64,000 nt of DNA from Shinisaurus crocodilurus. Its lineage: Eukaryota; Chordata; Lepidosauria; Squamata; Shinisauridae. A model generated the notes under the pieces. It did no database searches and was not told the origin of the DNA. It worked only from the letters and a program-made list of their open reading frames with translations. Below, one piece after another: positions 41,390 through 50,487 of this stretch (its first letter is position 1; each line of letters starts with the position of its first letter). Location: contig CM037879.1 of NCBI GenBank assembly GCA_021292165.1, forward strand, positions 286,972,272 through 287,036,271, given 5' to 3'. The position numbers and the translations under genes are program-made.

Positions 41390-41717
41390 CCTTCCTGTCT
41401 AGAAGGGCCCGATGGTCAGCCTGGGCAGGAACTGGGCAGGGCCAATCTAGAGCCTGAGTATCCTTTACTGCCCAGGAGGATGCTCCAATCTGCAGTTCTG
41501 GCGGCTCATTGCAGGGGGTGACTGCACAGACCCAAGGGTCCTTGGTTCGAGCCCTGCTAGCTCCTGACATGCCTGCTGTCTGATGCTATATGCAGGAAGG
41601 ATTCTGAGTCTTGAGTTTGACAGGGCCTGGCCTTAGCGCTACCAAGCATTTAGGTGCTGGACTGCAACTCCCATCATCCCTGCCAGCATGGCCAATGGTC
41701 AGGGATGCTGGGAATTG
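41390..41717 (+). repeat. 328-bp direct repeat, copy 1
   Basis: CCTTCCTGTCTAGAAGGGCC to GGGATGCTGGGAATTG, about 98 percent identical by eye to 42752-43080. It contains GGTTCGAGCCC, a perfect Pol III B box, and ends in a half hAT-type MITE (CAACTCCCATCATCCCTGCC). It could be a SINE-like unit, an LTR pair, or a local duplication. Confidence 0.8.
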
Positions 41718-41743
41718 AAGTCAACAAATCTAGAAGGCACTCG

Positions 41744-42204
41744 TAGGGATGTACTGAAACAGGGAAATCTGACTCCTTTGAGCTTGCTGGATTTCCTGCC
41801 CGCTTCTGATCTGAAGATCAGAAGTGGGCTGAGTTTTTTTCATGGACTTCCGTCCGTAAGACGGACCGCGCTTTGCATATTTTTGTTTCAAACCGGCAAT
41901 AGAATTTGCGCAGAACAGCACCTGAGGAACACATGGCTCCATGAGATTTGTGCAAATAGTGCAAGTCGTATTAAAACCATCTGTTTTTCGGGTGCCCTTT
42001 TGCGCAAATTCGATTGGCAGTTTGAAAAAAAATATGCAAAGCGCGGTCCATCTTACAGACGGAAGTCCACAAGCTGGCTGGACTCACGCTGCAGTGAGTC
42101 GGGGCCAGTGTGTGGGCAGCAAAGCAGAATCCGGGGTGTGTATGGCTGGACTGAAGAAATCCGACTGATTCCCACCCCCCAAATGGATTCCTCACACATT
42201 CCTA
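41744..42204 (+). mobile_element. TAGGG hairpin element, variant core
   Basis: It starts TAGGGATGTACTGAAACAGG and ends CCTCACACATTCC then TA. Long arms, GGACTTCCGTCCGTAAGACG with GCGCTTTGCATATTTTTG and their inverted matches at 42020-42072, flank a loop with ATTTGTGCAAATAGTGCAAG. Confidence 0.75.
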
Positions 42205-42751
42205 GGCACTAGGTTGAGGAAGGGTGATTTAGACCAAAGGGCAGATCAGTACCTTCCTTCATGGACAGGAGGCACAGATTGTCACTAATATTCGGATGGC
42301 ACAGAGAGAAGGACGGGTTGCCTCCCACAGCTAGAAGTTGCCCATCTCTGGAGCTGAACATTATGGTCATCACTGTTGCCATAGCGATCACGAATTTAAT
42401 TCCAGCAAGCAGCCTCCAGCAAGAAGCACCTGTGGCGTTTTGCTCTTCAGAAAGCAAAACAAAACCCACCAGCATTTCCCCTGCTGAGCCAGTGAAACAA
42501 GTTGCCAGACCAGCTTTTGCCGCTGAGTCACTAATCCTGCTATGCCCCCTGACTGAAGACGAGCGAGCAGCGCCATTTTAAAATCCTTTTCCTGCATCCC
42601 CCTTCTCTGCTGCTCTCCCAAACAACAGCGAAGTATCTTTTTAAAGGGCAGGAGTTAGGAACAGTGAGGGCCGTGCTTTGGTCTTTGGGATGAGAGGAAC
42701 CCTGTTATGTTCACCCTAGAGTCAGCTGAGTCCTCCACCCACCCCCATATC
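42205..42751. other. Intron, no gene seen
   Basis: An open minus-strand frame (42209-42475) has no recognisable plexin or other domain and no convincing splice borders. Unassigned. Confidence 0.35.
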
Positions 42752-43080
42752 CCTTCCTGTCTAGAAGGGCCCGATGGTCAGCCTGGGCAGGAACTGGGCA
42801 GGGCCAGTCTAGAGCCTGAGTATCCTTTACTGCCCAGGAGGATGCTCCAATCTGCAGTTCCTGGTGGCTCACTGCAGGGGGTGACTGCACAGACCCAAGG
42901 GTCCTTGGTTCGAGCCCTGCTAGCTCCTGACATGCCTGCTGTCTGATGCTATATGCAGGAAGGATTCTGAGCCTTGAGTTTGACAGGGCCTGGCCTTAGC
43001 GCTACCAAGCATTTAGGTGCTGGACTGCAACTCCCATCATCCCTGCCAGTATGGCCAATGGTCAGGGATGCTGGGAATTG
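42752..43080 (+). repeat. 329-bp direct repeat, copy 2
   Basis: Second copy of the 41390 unit, 1,362 bp downstream in the same orientation, with a GGTTCGAGCCC B box. Differences by eye include CCAGTCTAG for CCAATCTAG and GAGCCTTG for GAGTCTTG. Confidence 0.8.
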
Positions 43081-43883
43081 TAGAGATCAGAGGCAACAGT
43101 AGGGATACCCCTGCACACTGTTCTCGCTCCCAATTGGACGGGTGATTGGAGAGAACAGTGGGGAATTCCCCCAGGGAGGATTCCTCCAGCGGGAGGGGCT
43201 TGGAAGCCAGATGCAGAAACTCCGCAGACCACATTAGGCCCACAGGCTGGAGGTTCTGCATCCCTGATCTAGATATGACGATGCTCAGGGCATCTCAGGC
43301 CTACTGTTTTTTCCACGTCGGAAAGATGCTGCCTCGATCAAGCCGGAGTATCCCAGCTTCTGTGCAATGCCAGGAAATCATGCAGAAGCAAGAAGGCCAC
43401 TACGGCAGCCAGTTCAAATATCCACTAGAGAAATACGATTCACATGAGAGGATCGAGTTAAAAGCTGAGTGACTGGTGCAGGAAAGGAGAGGTACGCGAG
43501 CTGAATAGATTAAAGACAAGCCGGGGGAATGACTTCACTAATAAGAGCCTGCGCAAGTGGTGAGACACTCACAGACACAGCCTGCGTCGAGCCTGCTCGC
43601 TCCATTTTAGCTTTTGCGACGCACATCAGCCTGTCCATTGCTAACAACCCCTCGGGTCAGCAGTTGCTTTCCTATGTAATAAGGGCATCCATCACCCTAA
43701 AGCAGGAGTGGGCCGCTCTTCCAGTCTGTCTGGGGCTGGCGTCCCTGCTCTCCAGGCACCGGTGGTGTTGGTGGTGGGTGAAGTTAGCTCCATAATAAGG
43801 TTGGCACCATTAATAGCAATAAGGGAATTTACAGTTATGGAGCACATATACTAAGGCAAGCATTCCATATAAAGAAGTACATA
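43081..43883. other. Intron, no gene seen
   Basis: Unassigned, low in recognisable repeats. The open frames on the plus strand show no domain. Confidence 0.35.
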
Positions 43884-44043
43884 GATCCACAGATCATAGA
43901 GTTGGAAGGGGCCTACAAGGCCATCGAGTCCAACCCCCTGCTCAATGCAGGAAACTAGAGGAGGGGTCTCCCATCCAAGGAATAACCAGGCCTGACCCTG
44001 CTTAGCTTTCCACAGTCAGACAAGTTGAGCCAGCGTGAGCCAT
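43884..44043 (-). mobile_element. 5S rRNA-derived SINE with CR1-like tail
   Basis: Antisense: ATCATAGAGTTGGAAGGGGC and GGCCATCGAGTCCAACCCCC (tail), then GGTCTCCCATCCAAGGAATA, CCAGGCCTGACCCTGCTTAG and CTTTCCACAGTCAGACAAG (5S-like head). Confidence 0.87.
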
Positions 44044-44402
44044 TTATCTACGATGTACTAAATCCAAAGGGGAGATGTGCTCTGTGTCTTAAGACTTGAA
44101 AATAGTTTTGGCAGGACCACAAGGGAGCTATTGCATTTCCCCAATGGATGTGGAGCCTCATCCAGCATACAGGCCGACAGTTGGCAGCCTGCTCTCCAAA
44201 GCAGAAAGAGACACCCTGATCGTTCCCTCCCTGTTTCAACAGAATTTAACAATGTGCCATCATGGACTCCAGCTGCTGTTGTGCCTCTCTCAGAGGAATC
44301 AGATTATAGTTATAGCTTGTTTGCAGGCTATAGAGAGATAACCAAGAGCAAAGACCTTTCAGTGCTAGTAATTTCCACAAGTCCCAACCCAGGAGAGCAC
44401 AT
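44044..44402. other. Intron, no gene seen
   Basis: Unassigned. Short open frames on both strands without recognised similarity. Confidence 0.35.
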
Positions 44403-44545
44403 AATGCTGGCCACATGCTGAAGCTAAGCAGGTATGAGCTGGGTCAGTGCTTGAATGGGTGACTGCCTGGGCTGCCCACATCTATTCTCCTGCATTGAAC
44501 AGGGGGTTGGACTCGATGGCCTTATAGGCCCCTTACAACTCTAGG
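44403..44545 (+). mobile_element. Diverged 5S-like SINE, second subfamily
   Basis: GGCCACATGCTGAAGCTAAG, CAGTGCTTGAATGGGTGACT and CTGCCTGGGCTGC follow the 5S internal region loosely. The tail GGGGGTTGGACTCGATGGCC, TTATAGGCCCCTTACAACTC is CR1-like. The 55984 copy is the same subfamily in antisense. Confidence 0.7.
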
Positions 44546-45587
44546 TACATCATACATCGCCCAATGCAGCTGTCATCAAGAATGGTACAGCGCTGGTACA
44601 ACGGCGAACACAAGACTGACATTAAATCTTCCATTTGTATATCTTGGATGGAGGCACAACAATTCTTTATAGGTGGTGCTTGAACCCTCAAGGCCCGTAT
44701 AAAACCATTCGAGTTGATAACTTTTGCTGCTGGAAGCATAAAATTCAAAGTGCCATGTTTGGTGTGCCACATTTGGTGGTCTTGCCCTAAAGCTCAAGCT
44801 TAACATGCAGTTTTCCAGATAGCAGGTGAGATCACATGTTGAGACGTTAACGATACCCTTGAATATAGGAAACATTCGTAGAGCTTGGAGGATGTTAATG
44901 ATTGCAGATAAAATTGTGTTGACAGCACAGCGGTGGAGATCCCATCTAATACCTACGATGGTTGTTAAAGGAAGCTGAAGTCACACGCATTGGTAAGTTA
45001 ACAGATGGAGTTCACAGGAGAAATGGACAGTTCAGACCTACAACTCCCGTGGAAATGGCCTCCATTTATTCCATTATGGAACACAAAGTTTGCCCCAGGG
45101 ACATGGGGCACTTCTGTCTTTTTGTAATTATTATGTTTTATTTATTCCTAATAGTTGCTTAAAAAAAAAATACAGCATACAGGCACTACACACGGAGATT
45201 GTGTCAGCAACCGCACTCTGGATCTGCCAGCTTCAGCCTCTTTATCGTCCCAACCCCTTCAGTTTCCACGAGTTTTCCTAACCACTTATTGGCAGACAGG
45301 TCAGGTCTGGCATAAGACAGTTCGTTGTGCTGGCCAGAAAACCCAACCGGTGCCCCCTTGTGGTAAAAGAAAAGAAATTAAAATAACTGCATTAATTTTG
45401 CCAACATTGAACACCATCCAAAACTGCAGCCTCAGCAGCCGGTCCACCCGGCCTCATGGTAAAACCAGACCAGAATTAAGGTAAGCTTTTCTAAGAATGG
45501 AGCTAGCCAGAAGCATTTTATAAGGCAACTCTTCTGCGAGATTTTTTTTTTTTTTTAAAGCTTCCAAATTCTAAGCTGCTGGAGCAA
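44546..45587. other. Intron, no gene seen
   Basis: Unassigned. The region 44560-44990 resembles a decayed LINE coding tail on the minus strand (W.LEN.CMLSLSFRARP-type sequence), too weak to assign. Confidence 0.3.
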
Positions 45588-45702
45588 TGGTGTGTGACTT
45601 GTGGCCCTCCAGATGTTTTGGACTACAACTCCCATCAGCCCCCCCCCCACTGGCTATGCTGGCAAGGCTTGATGGGAGTTGTAGGCCAAAACATCTGGAG
45701 GA
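45588..45702. mobile_element. hAT-type palindromic MITE
   Basis: TTGTGGCCCTCCAGATGTTT, TGGACTACAACTCCCATCAG and the inverted GATGGGAGTTGTAGGCCAA, AACATCTGGAGG. The right terminus is missing. Confidence 0.7.
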
Positions 45703-45759
45703 AAGCAGAACAAGAGGGGAGGGCACCAATGTACAAACGAAATGAAAGAAAAAGAAAGT

Positions 45760-45830
45760 CTCAGGTGCCAATTAAAACATTTTATTGCCCAACGCGTTTT
45801 GGTTTACACCTTTGTCAGGGCCAAAAGTTT
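45760..45830 (-). mobile_element. Possible Penelope-like element end
   Basis: On the minus strand: GGCCCTGACAAAGGTGTAAA, CCAAAACGCGTTGGGC, AATAAAATGTTTTAATTGGC. The CTGA..AAGG....AAACG order with a following GTTGG resembles ends of Penelope-like retroelements. No coding part was recognised. Confidence 0.35.
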
Positions 45831-46362
45831 TTTCAAATATGCTCGAAAGAAAAAAATATATATCTTTGACTAACTCGTGAGTATCATAGGCTACTCCCAT
45901 GCTAGAGCATTGACAAACCAGGGGTGGGTGAAAAATGTGTTTACCAAAAATTGTGAAGTGCTCTATATCCAGAACAAAAAGAATTTGAGATTTAAAAAAA
46001 AAAAATGAACTTGGTTGAAACGGAAACTGACATATCCGTGCATCCAGGTTGAGGGCTTTGACTGCCTTGCTCTTAAAAGTCTGGGTTTGAATCAACCATG
46101 CTACTGCTGAATTAGGATTGCCACCTTTTCTTCTTCTTTTTTGACAGGCTGGGAGGAATATACATCACGGTCCTCCCCATGCTGAGAATATCCCGGAAGA
46201 CAATCTTACTCGGTCACGAGTGATCGCCTGATGATGATGCTGAGAATAGCTGTATCTATTGGATTTGGCAGGTGCAGGTGGGAGAGAATTTTGTTTCCAT
46301 TCATTTTTTTATAAGAATGTACAAGAATTCACCAAGTTGATATTCAGGAGAGAAAGACCTTG

Positions 46363-46363
<1 letters not shown>
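45831..46363. other. Intron, no gene seen
   Basis: Mostly unassigned. CGGAAGACAATCTTACTCGG, TCACGAGTGATCGCCTGATG near 46192-46232 looks like a conserved retroelement 3' end, but I cannot name the family. Confidence 0.3.

Positions 46364-46436
<73 letters not shown>
46364..46436. repeat. Mirror-image microsatellite (GAT)n(ATC)n
   Basis: A pure GAT tract of about 38 bp turns at GATGATCATC into an ATC tract of about 35 bp, making a perfect inverted repeat. The Asp/His run in translation is an artefact. Confidence 0.95.
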
Positions 46437-46551
46437 TAAATCAAATGTGGGTTAAAGTGAAATTGATAGATTTGCCTGTCGCCATGATAAATCCTCCTGG
46501 ATTTGCGGTCTTTGTAAAAACAAAAGCAAAACAAAACAATGATCTGCTGGA

Positions 46552-46705
46552 TTAGATCAAAAGCCCTCCTCGTCCAGCTTCCTGATTCCCACAGTGGCCA
46601 GCGAGATGCCTCCAGAAATCCCACAAGCCAGATATGGCAGAGATAGTCCTCCCCCACTGTGGCCGCTGAACTTGGAGAATCCATATGGCCACATGACTAA
46701 TTTAT
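46552..46705 (-). mobile_element. Decayed CR1 3' end
   Basis: CTGGATTAGATCAAAAGCCC, GTCCAGCTTCCTGATTCCCA and CAGTGGCCAGCGAGATGCCT follow the antisense order of the 31017 subfamily with many changes. Confidence 0.6.
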
Positions 46706-46805
46706 CGTTAGCAATTGTTAGCCAGATCCTCCATGCCACACGGTGTCCCACAGGTGGCTTAAAGGAGGAAATCCAGGGGAAACACAGCAATGGAAGAATT
46801 ACAAC

Positions 46806-47058
46806 AGCCCGTGTGGCATAGCAGTGAGAAAATGCTGGACTGGGACTTGGGAGGCCCAGGGTCAAGTTCCCACTCGGCCATGCAGCTCACTGGGTGACTT
46901 TGGGCCAGTCCTGGACTCTCAGCCTAACCTACCTCACAGGGTTGTTGTGAGGATAAAATGGAGAGGAGGAGGAGGATTATGTAAGCCACCTTGGGTTCCT
47001 TGCAGAAAAAAGGTGGGATAAAAATGTAATAATAAATAAATATTAAATAAATAAACAA
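46806..47058 (+). mobile_element. CORE/MIR-like tRNA SINE
   Basis: GCCCGTGTGGCATAGCAGTG head, GGCCCAGGGTCAAGTTCCCA, GTGACTTTGGGCCAGTCCTG core, CAGGGTTGTTGTGAGGATAA and an AATAATAAATAAATA tail. Confidence 0.9.
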
Positions 47059-47202
47059 GTGGGATAGAGTGGTCTGAACAAGAATATCAGGTTATACATA
47101 TTGCAAGTGAACTGGAATGCAGTGACACACCCAGCTCCTTCTCCAGCGCAATCACTTCAGTTCAAATTAGACATGACATTTGCCATGTAGTTAGCCTAGT
47201 GA
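47059..47202. other. Intron spacer
   Basis: Short unassigned segment. Confidence 0.3.
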
Positions 47203-47330
47203 TGTATGAGGATTCCATTTGGGGGGGCGGCGAACTGGCCGGGCTCGACCCCCCGAACTCCGTCCCCCTTATCTGCTTCCCCGGCTCAACTCGCGTTCTC
47301 CCTCAACTCACTAGGGGAGGGGGGGCATTG
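47203..47330 (+). mobile_element. TAGGG hairpin element, left-end fragment
   Basis: TAGTGATGTATGAGGATTCC, GGCGAACTGGCCGGGCTCGA and GCTTCCCCGGCTCAACTCGC are the family's left arm. It breaks off before the core. Confidence 0.6.
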
Positions 47331-47957
47331 AAGATGTCATGCCCAGGGGCCCTCCAAAACCTGCCTTTTGGAAACATTGTCTTGGGATAGATTATTTATT
47401 TGATCCACGTGTGTCCTGTCTCTTGAAAAGCACTCGAGATGGCTCTTAGGCCTTGCCCTGAACCAGCAAAGGCTATTAATGTGTTCTTAGTCTATGAGCT
47501 ACGTGCAGAGCGCATTCTCCTCGCCCTTGGATAGCAGGTTGACCTCTCCTTTCAGAAATGAACTTCTAGATATATGTATGAGTGTGAGTGTGCGTTTGTC
47601 TGAGATAGAGAGAGCGAGGGGAAGCACGCGTTCTGGCTAAGTGTTTCAGGAAATTTATCTCGGCTCCAAATCAAACACTCCCCCTGCCCTTTGACTGCTG
47701 AGCTGTAATGCTATCGGCCTCAAAGACGTAGAGATTGGGATTTTCTTCTACTTTTCTCTCTCTCCCTCTCCCACCTCCTTGTTTCGTTTGCAGATCCTGG
47801 CCTTTCACCCAGGAAGGAAAGATGCAATTTTATAGCCTTGGCCTGAGCTTAGCAAGCAACGTGCTTGGATTGCAGATAGTTGGTCAACCGGCTGAGTTAC
47901 AAGAACTGCTGATTCTCATCAACAGATATCCCCAGATCCTCTTGGCTTAGGGCTGAA

Positions 47958-47961
<4 letters not shown>
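47331..47961. other. Intron, no gene seen
   Basis: Repeat-poor unassigned sequence, with GAGATAGAGAGAGCGAGG and CTCTCTCTCCCTCTCCC runs. A reading frame at 47735-47950 has no recognised domain. Confidence 0.35.

Positions 47962-47998
<37 letters not shown>
47962..47998 (+). repeat. (CA)n microsatellite
   Basis: An uninterrupted CA tract of about 36 bp just left of a hairpin element. Confidence 0.95.
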
Positions 47999-48018
47999 AT
48001 AGTTGCGCACCCCTCTAC

Positions 48019-48420
48019 CTAGGGATGTGTGCAGAGCTCGATTGGGGGGGTGGAAGTCCGGCGAACTCTCTGGGCTCGACACGCCCCCCAAGCTCCGCTC
48101 GCCCTACCTGTTTCCCCGGCTCAACTCGTGTTCTCGTGAGCCGAGCCGGGGAAGCGACTTCTGGGTTCACGGCACTACGATTTTTACGTAGAAAATGGTG
48201 TAAGATACGTTGAAGAACAGCCCCAATTTGTGCAAGTTACACAAATCGTGGCCATTTTAAATGTATCTTACACCATTTTCTACGTAAAAAGCATAGTTCC
48301 AGGTTCCTGGAAGTCCGATGAGCACCTCAGCTGGTGCTTGCTTTCGGCCGGGCTTGGTAGGTGTGGCAGGAGCGCTCGCCGAGCACCCAGCGAGTTGGGT
48401 GGCGGGTAGATCACCCACCC
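48019..48420 (+). mobile_element. TAGGG hairpin element, full length
   Basis: TAGGGATGTGTGCAGAGCTC to GGGTAGATCACCCACCCC. The core TTTACGTAGAAAATGGTGTA, AGATACGTTGAAGA faces AATGTATCTTACACCATTTTC, TACGTAAAAA about CAATTTGTGCAAG. Outer GGCTCAACTCGTGTTCTCG and GCCGAGCCGGGGAAG are also paired. This is the reference copy. Confidence 0.82.
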
Positions 48421-48689
48421 CGATGTGTGAGGATTTCATTCAGGGGGTGGAAATCCAGCGAACTGGCCGGGCTCGACCATTTGCACAGATCGAACAGCAA
48501 TTGCAAAATGGGAATGGGAACTGGGCATGAGACACACTGCAAGACAATGTTTGGAGAATCCTGGCGATCTCGAACATTGCTTGTTCGCCCATCCCTTGTT
48601 TAGTTTACATTTTAAGGCAAACTTACCTCATTTTGCAATTTTGAACAAAGTCGGTAACTGATGTAACTGGTGGCTTGCGCGGGCATGAG
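48421..48689. repeat. Second, partial hairpin-family fragment
   Basis: Directly abutting the previous element: GATGTGTGAGGATTTCATTC, GGTGGAAATCCAGCGAACTG, GCCGGGCTCGACC, then TTGCACAGATCGAACAGC. It looks like the left end of another copy fused at the terminus. The rest to 48689 is unassigned. Confidence 0.45.
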
Positions 48690-48990
48690 TGGGACCAAAC
48701 TCAACCCCGCTCGTGCCCGCGTGAGGCTCGCAGACCTACCTGCGGGTGTCCCGGTGGCTCGGCTCGGCTCTGTGCGGAGAGCTGCCCGCGCCACCCGCGC
48801 TGGTCCCATCGCGTCACTTCCGGCGCGGTGGAAGTGACGTGATGGGACCCTGCTCCGGCGCGCTGGACCCCCATACTAAAAACATAGCATGGGGGTCCAG
48901 CGCACTGGAGCAGCCGGAAGAGACGTGACAGGGGAAAGAGGCTCGAGCGGCGATGGCGGCTCGAGCGGCGCGGAGAACGAGATCGAGTCA
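48690..48990. mobile_element. GC-rich palindromic element
   Basis: GACCCCCATACTAAAAACAT and AGCATGGGGGTCCAGCGCAC are the centre, GGAAGTGACGTGATGGGACC the flank. Same family as 11305 with a shorter loop. The CGCGTCACTTCCGGCGCGG block pairs internally with GGAAGTGACG. Confidence 0.6.
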
Positions 48991-49139
48991 AGATGAGGTT
49001 TGTGTAACCCCTGCTAATTCACACTTCTCTGAATTTTGCAGTGGGACGAGTTTCCAATTTTAAAAAGGTACAAAAATGTGTATATTAGGGGAAATACACA
49101 TGGAAACACATATATTATAAGAGATCGCCTTCTCCCTTA
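48991..49139. other. A/T-rich spacer
   Basis: ATGTGTATATTAGGGGAAAT and ACACATGGAAACACATATAT units like those at 22050 and 49500. Confidence 0.35.
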
Positions 49140-49500
49140 CCAACCTGCCCAGTCACTGAGGTCATCAGAGGACATTCTCCTGGTGGTTCCCACGTGGACC
49201 TATGGCCCAACTGGAGTCCACCCGGAAAAGAGCCTTCAGTGTGGTGGCTCCATTTCTCTGGAACTCCCTGCCTCTGGAGGTCAGGCAGGCAGCAGCACTG
49301 TATTGTATTCAGTGCCTCTTGAAAACATCTTCATTTCAGGAAGCCTTCCTGAACTAACCAGTCATGGTTTTTATTGATTCTGTTTTAACATATTGCTTTA
49401 TTCCCTTTATGTATTTTATATTTTTTTATTGTTCAGTGCTCCAGAATCTCCATACCAGAATATGGAGCAGTATATACATCTTGCAAATAAATAAATAAAG
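49140..49500 (+). mobile_element. L2-type LINE 3' end, another subfamily
   Basis: Encodes a decayed RAFSVVAPFLWNSLPLEVRQ-type tail, then a UTR with GCTCCAGAATCTCCATACCA and an (AATA)n end. It differs from the 50-kb L2 in the UTR, so it is a separate, older subfamily. Confidence 0.75.
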
Positions 49501-49797
49501 TAGTGGACAATAACAGTAAAATGCATTATATTAAGTGAACAGCTTGCAAAAAATGCACATTCTAGGCAAAATTGCATGCAACAATGCATGTATTAGGAGA
49601 TGTGCACACAAAAACGTGCATGACTTTTCATGCAAACGTAAAAAAATATGTTCAAATTTTGGGATGGACCAAACTTAAGACTGGAAAAATACTCAAAAGT
49701 TTGGGACAGACTGAAATTAAGATTGGAAAAATGAGACACTGAGAGAAACTTAAATTGACAGATTCCCCTAATGGGCACCACACTATCCAGCAGGATA
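49501..49797. repeat. A/T-rich repeat with TGCA units
   Basis: AAAAATGCACATTCTAGGCA, AATGCATGTATTAGGAGATG and GTTTGGGACAGACTGAAATT. About 30-bp loose period. Unclassified. Confidence 0.4.
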
Positions 49798-49812
49798 CAC
49801 GCGCGTGCACAC

Positions 49813-49844
<32 letters not shown>
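49798..49844 (+). repeat. (CA)n microsatellite
   Basis: CGCG-interrupted CA tract of about 45 bp. Confidence 0.95.
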
Positions 49845-50374
49845 CACATTTTGAACCCTCTGCATGAAGACAATGTAATTTAACAACAAATGCATTGATA
49901 TGGATATCAACTTTAGATTAGATTTCCCTCACTATAATCCAAATCTGAATAGAAGATGTGCACTACCTTTACTGATCACTCAGTGGCCAGTGCCAAGAAG
50001 GGGAGCATGGAACCAACACTTCCTCTCAAGATGACGGGTACAGCTTCAAGCTTCTTCTCCCTAAGCAAAAAGCCCTTGGCAAATTTTGGTTTCAACCAAG
50101 CTCAGGGTACACAGAGCGAGAGCTGGCCAGCAGAGGGGGCTCTATGGAAGCCGAGTGCAATTGTGGTTAGAAAGCACTAACTGAGGCAGCAAAAGGGATG
50201 TTTGACTGAGTTTAGAGGCATTAAGGAACACCGTTTCCCCCACAAGGAAGACCACGCTCATTGGGAATAATCCAGAGATGCTTGACTCCTGTTTCCCTTG
50301 GGAAAGGAGACAAGCGTAGATGGTTCTGGAATCCAGAGTAGAGTGTTAGCTACATCTGCGCTCTGGGACAGAAC
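49845..50374. other. Intron, no gene seen
   Basis: Unassigned, unique-looking sequence. No exon recognised. Confidence 0.35.
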
Positions 50375-50461
50375 TAGTTAGGTAGGGTCCCCTTTTAAAG
50401 CAACCAACACAGGATTATTAGTTAGGTAGGGTCCCCTTTTAAAGCAACCAACACAGGATTA
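50375..50461 (+). repeat. 44-bp tandem duplication at the L2 5' junction
   Basis: TAGTTAGGTAGGGTCCCCTT and TTAAAGCAACCAACACAGGA occur twice with a period of 44 (50375-50417 and 50419-50461). The second copy abuts the first L2 base. Confidence 0.92.
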
Positions 50462-50487
50462 CCCAAAAAACATCGGTAATCCATGAC

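Noticed and set aside
42209..42475. Minus-strand frame with FSSRDGQLLAVGG, considered as an upstream plexin exon
   Set aside because: It does not match the plexin-A4 segment expected before the CTRKEQC exon, and no convincing splice pair brackets it.
46259..46555. Asp/His-rich open frame
   Set aside because: It is the translated GAT/ATC microsatellite, with no other coding evidence.
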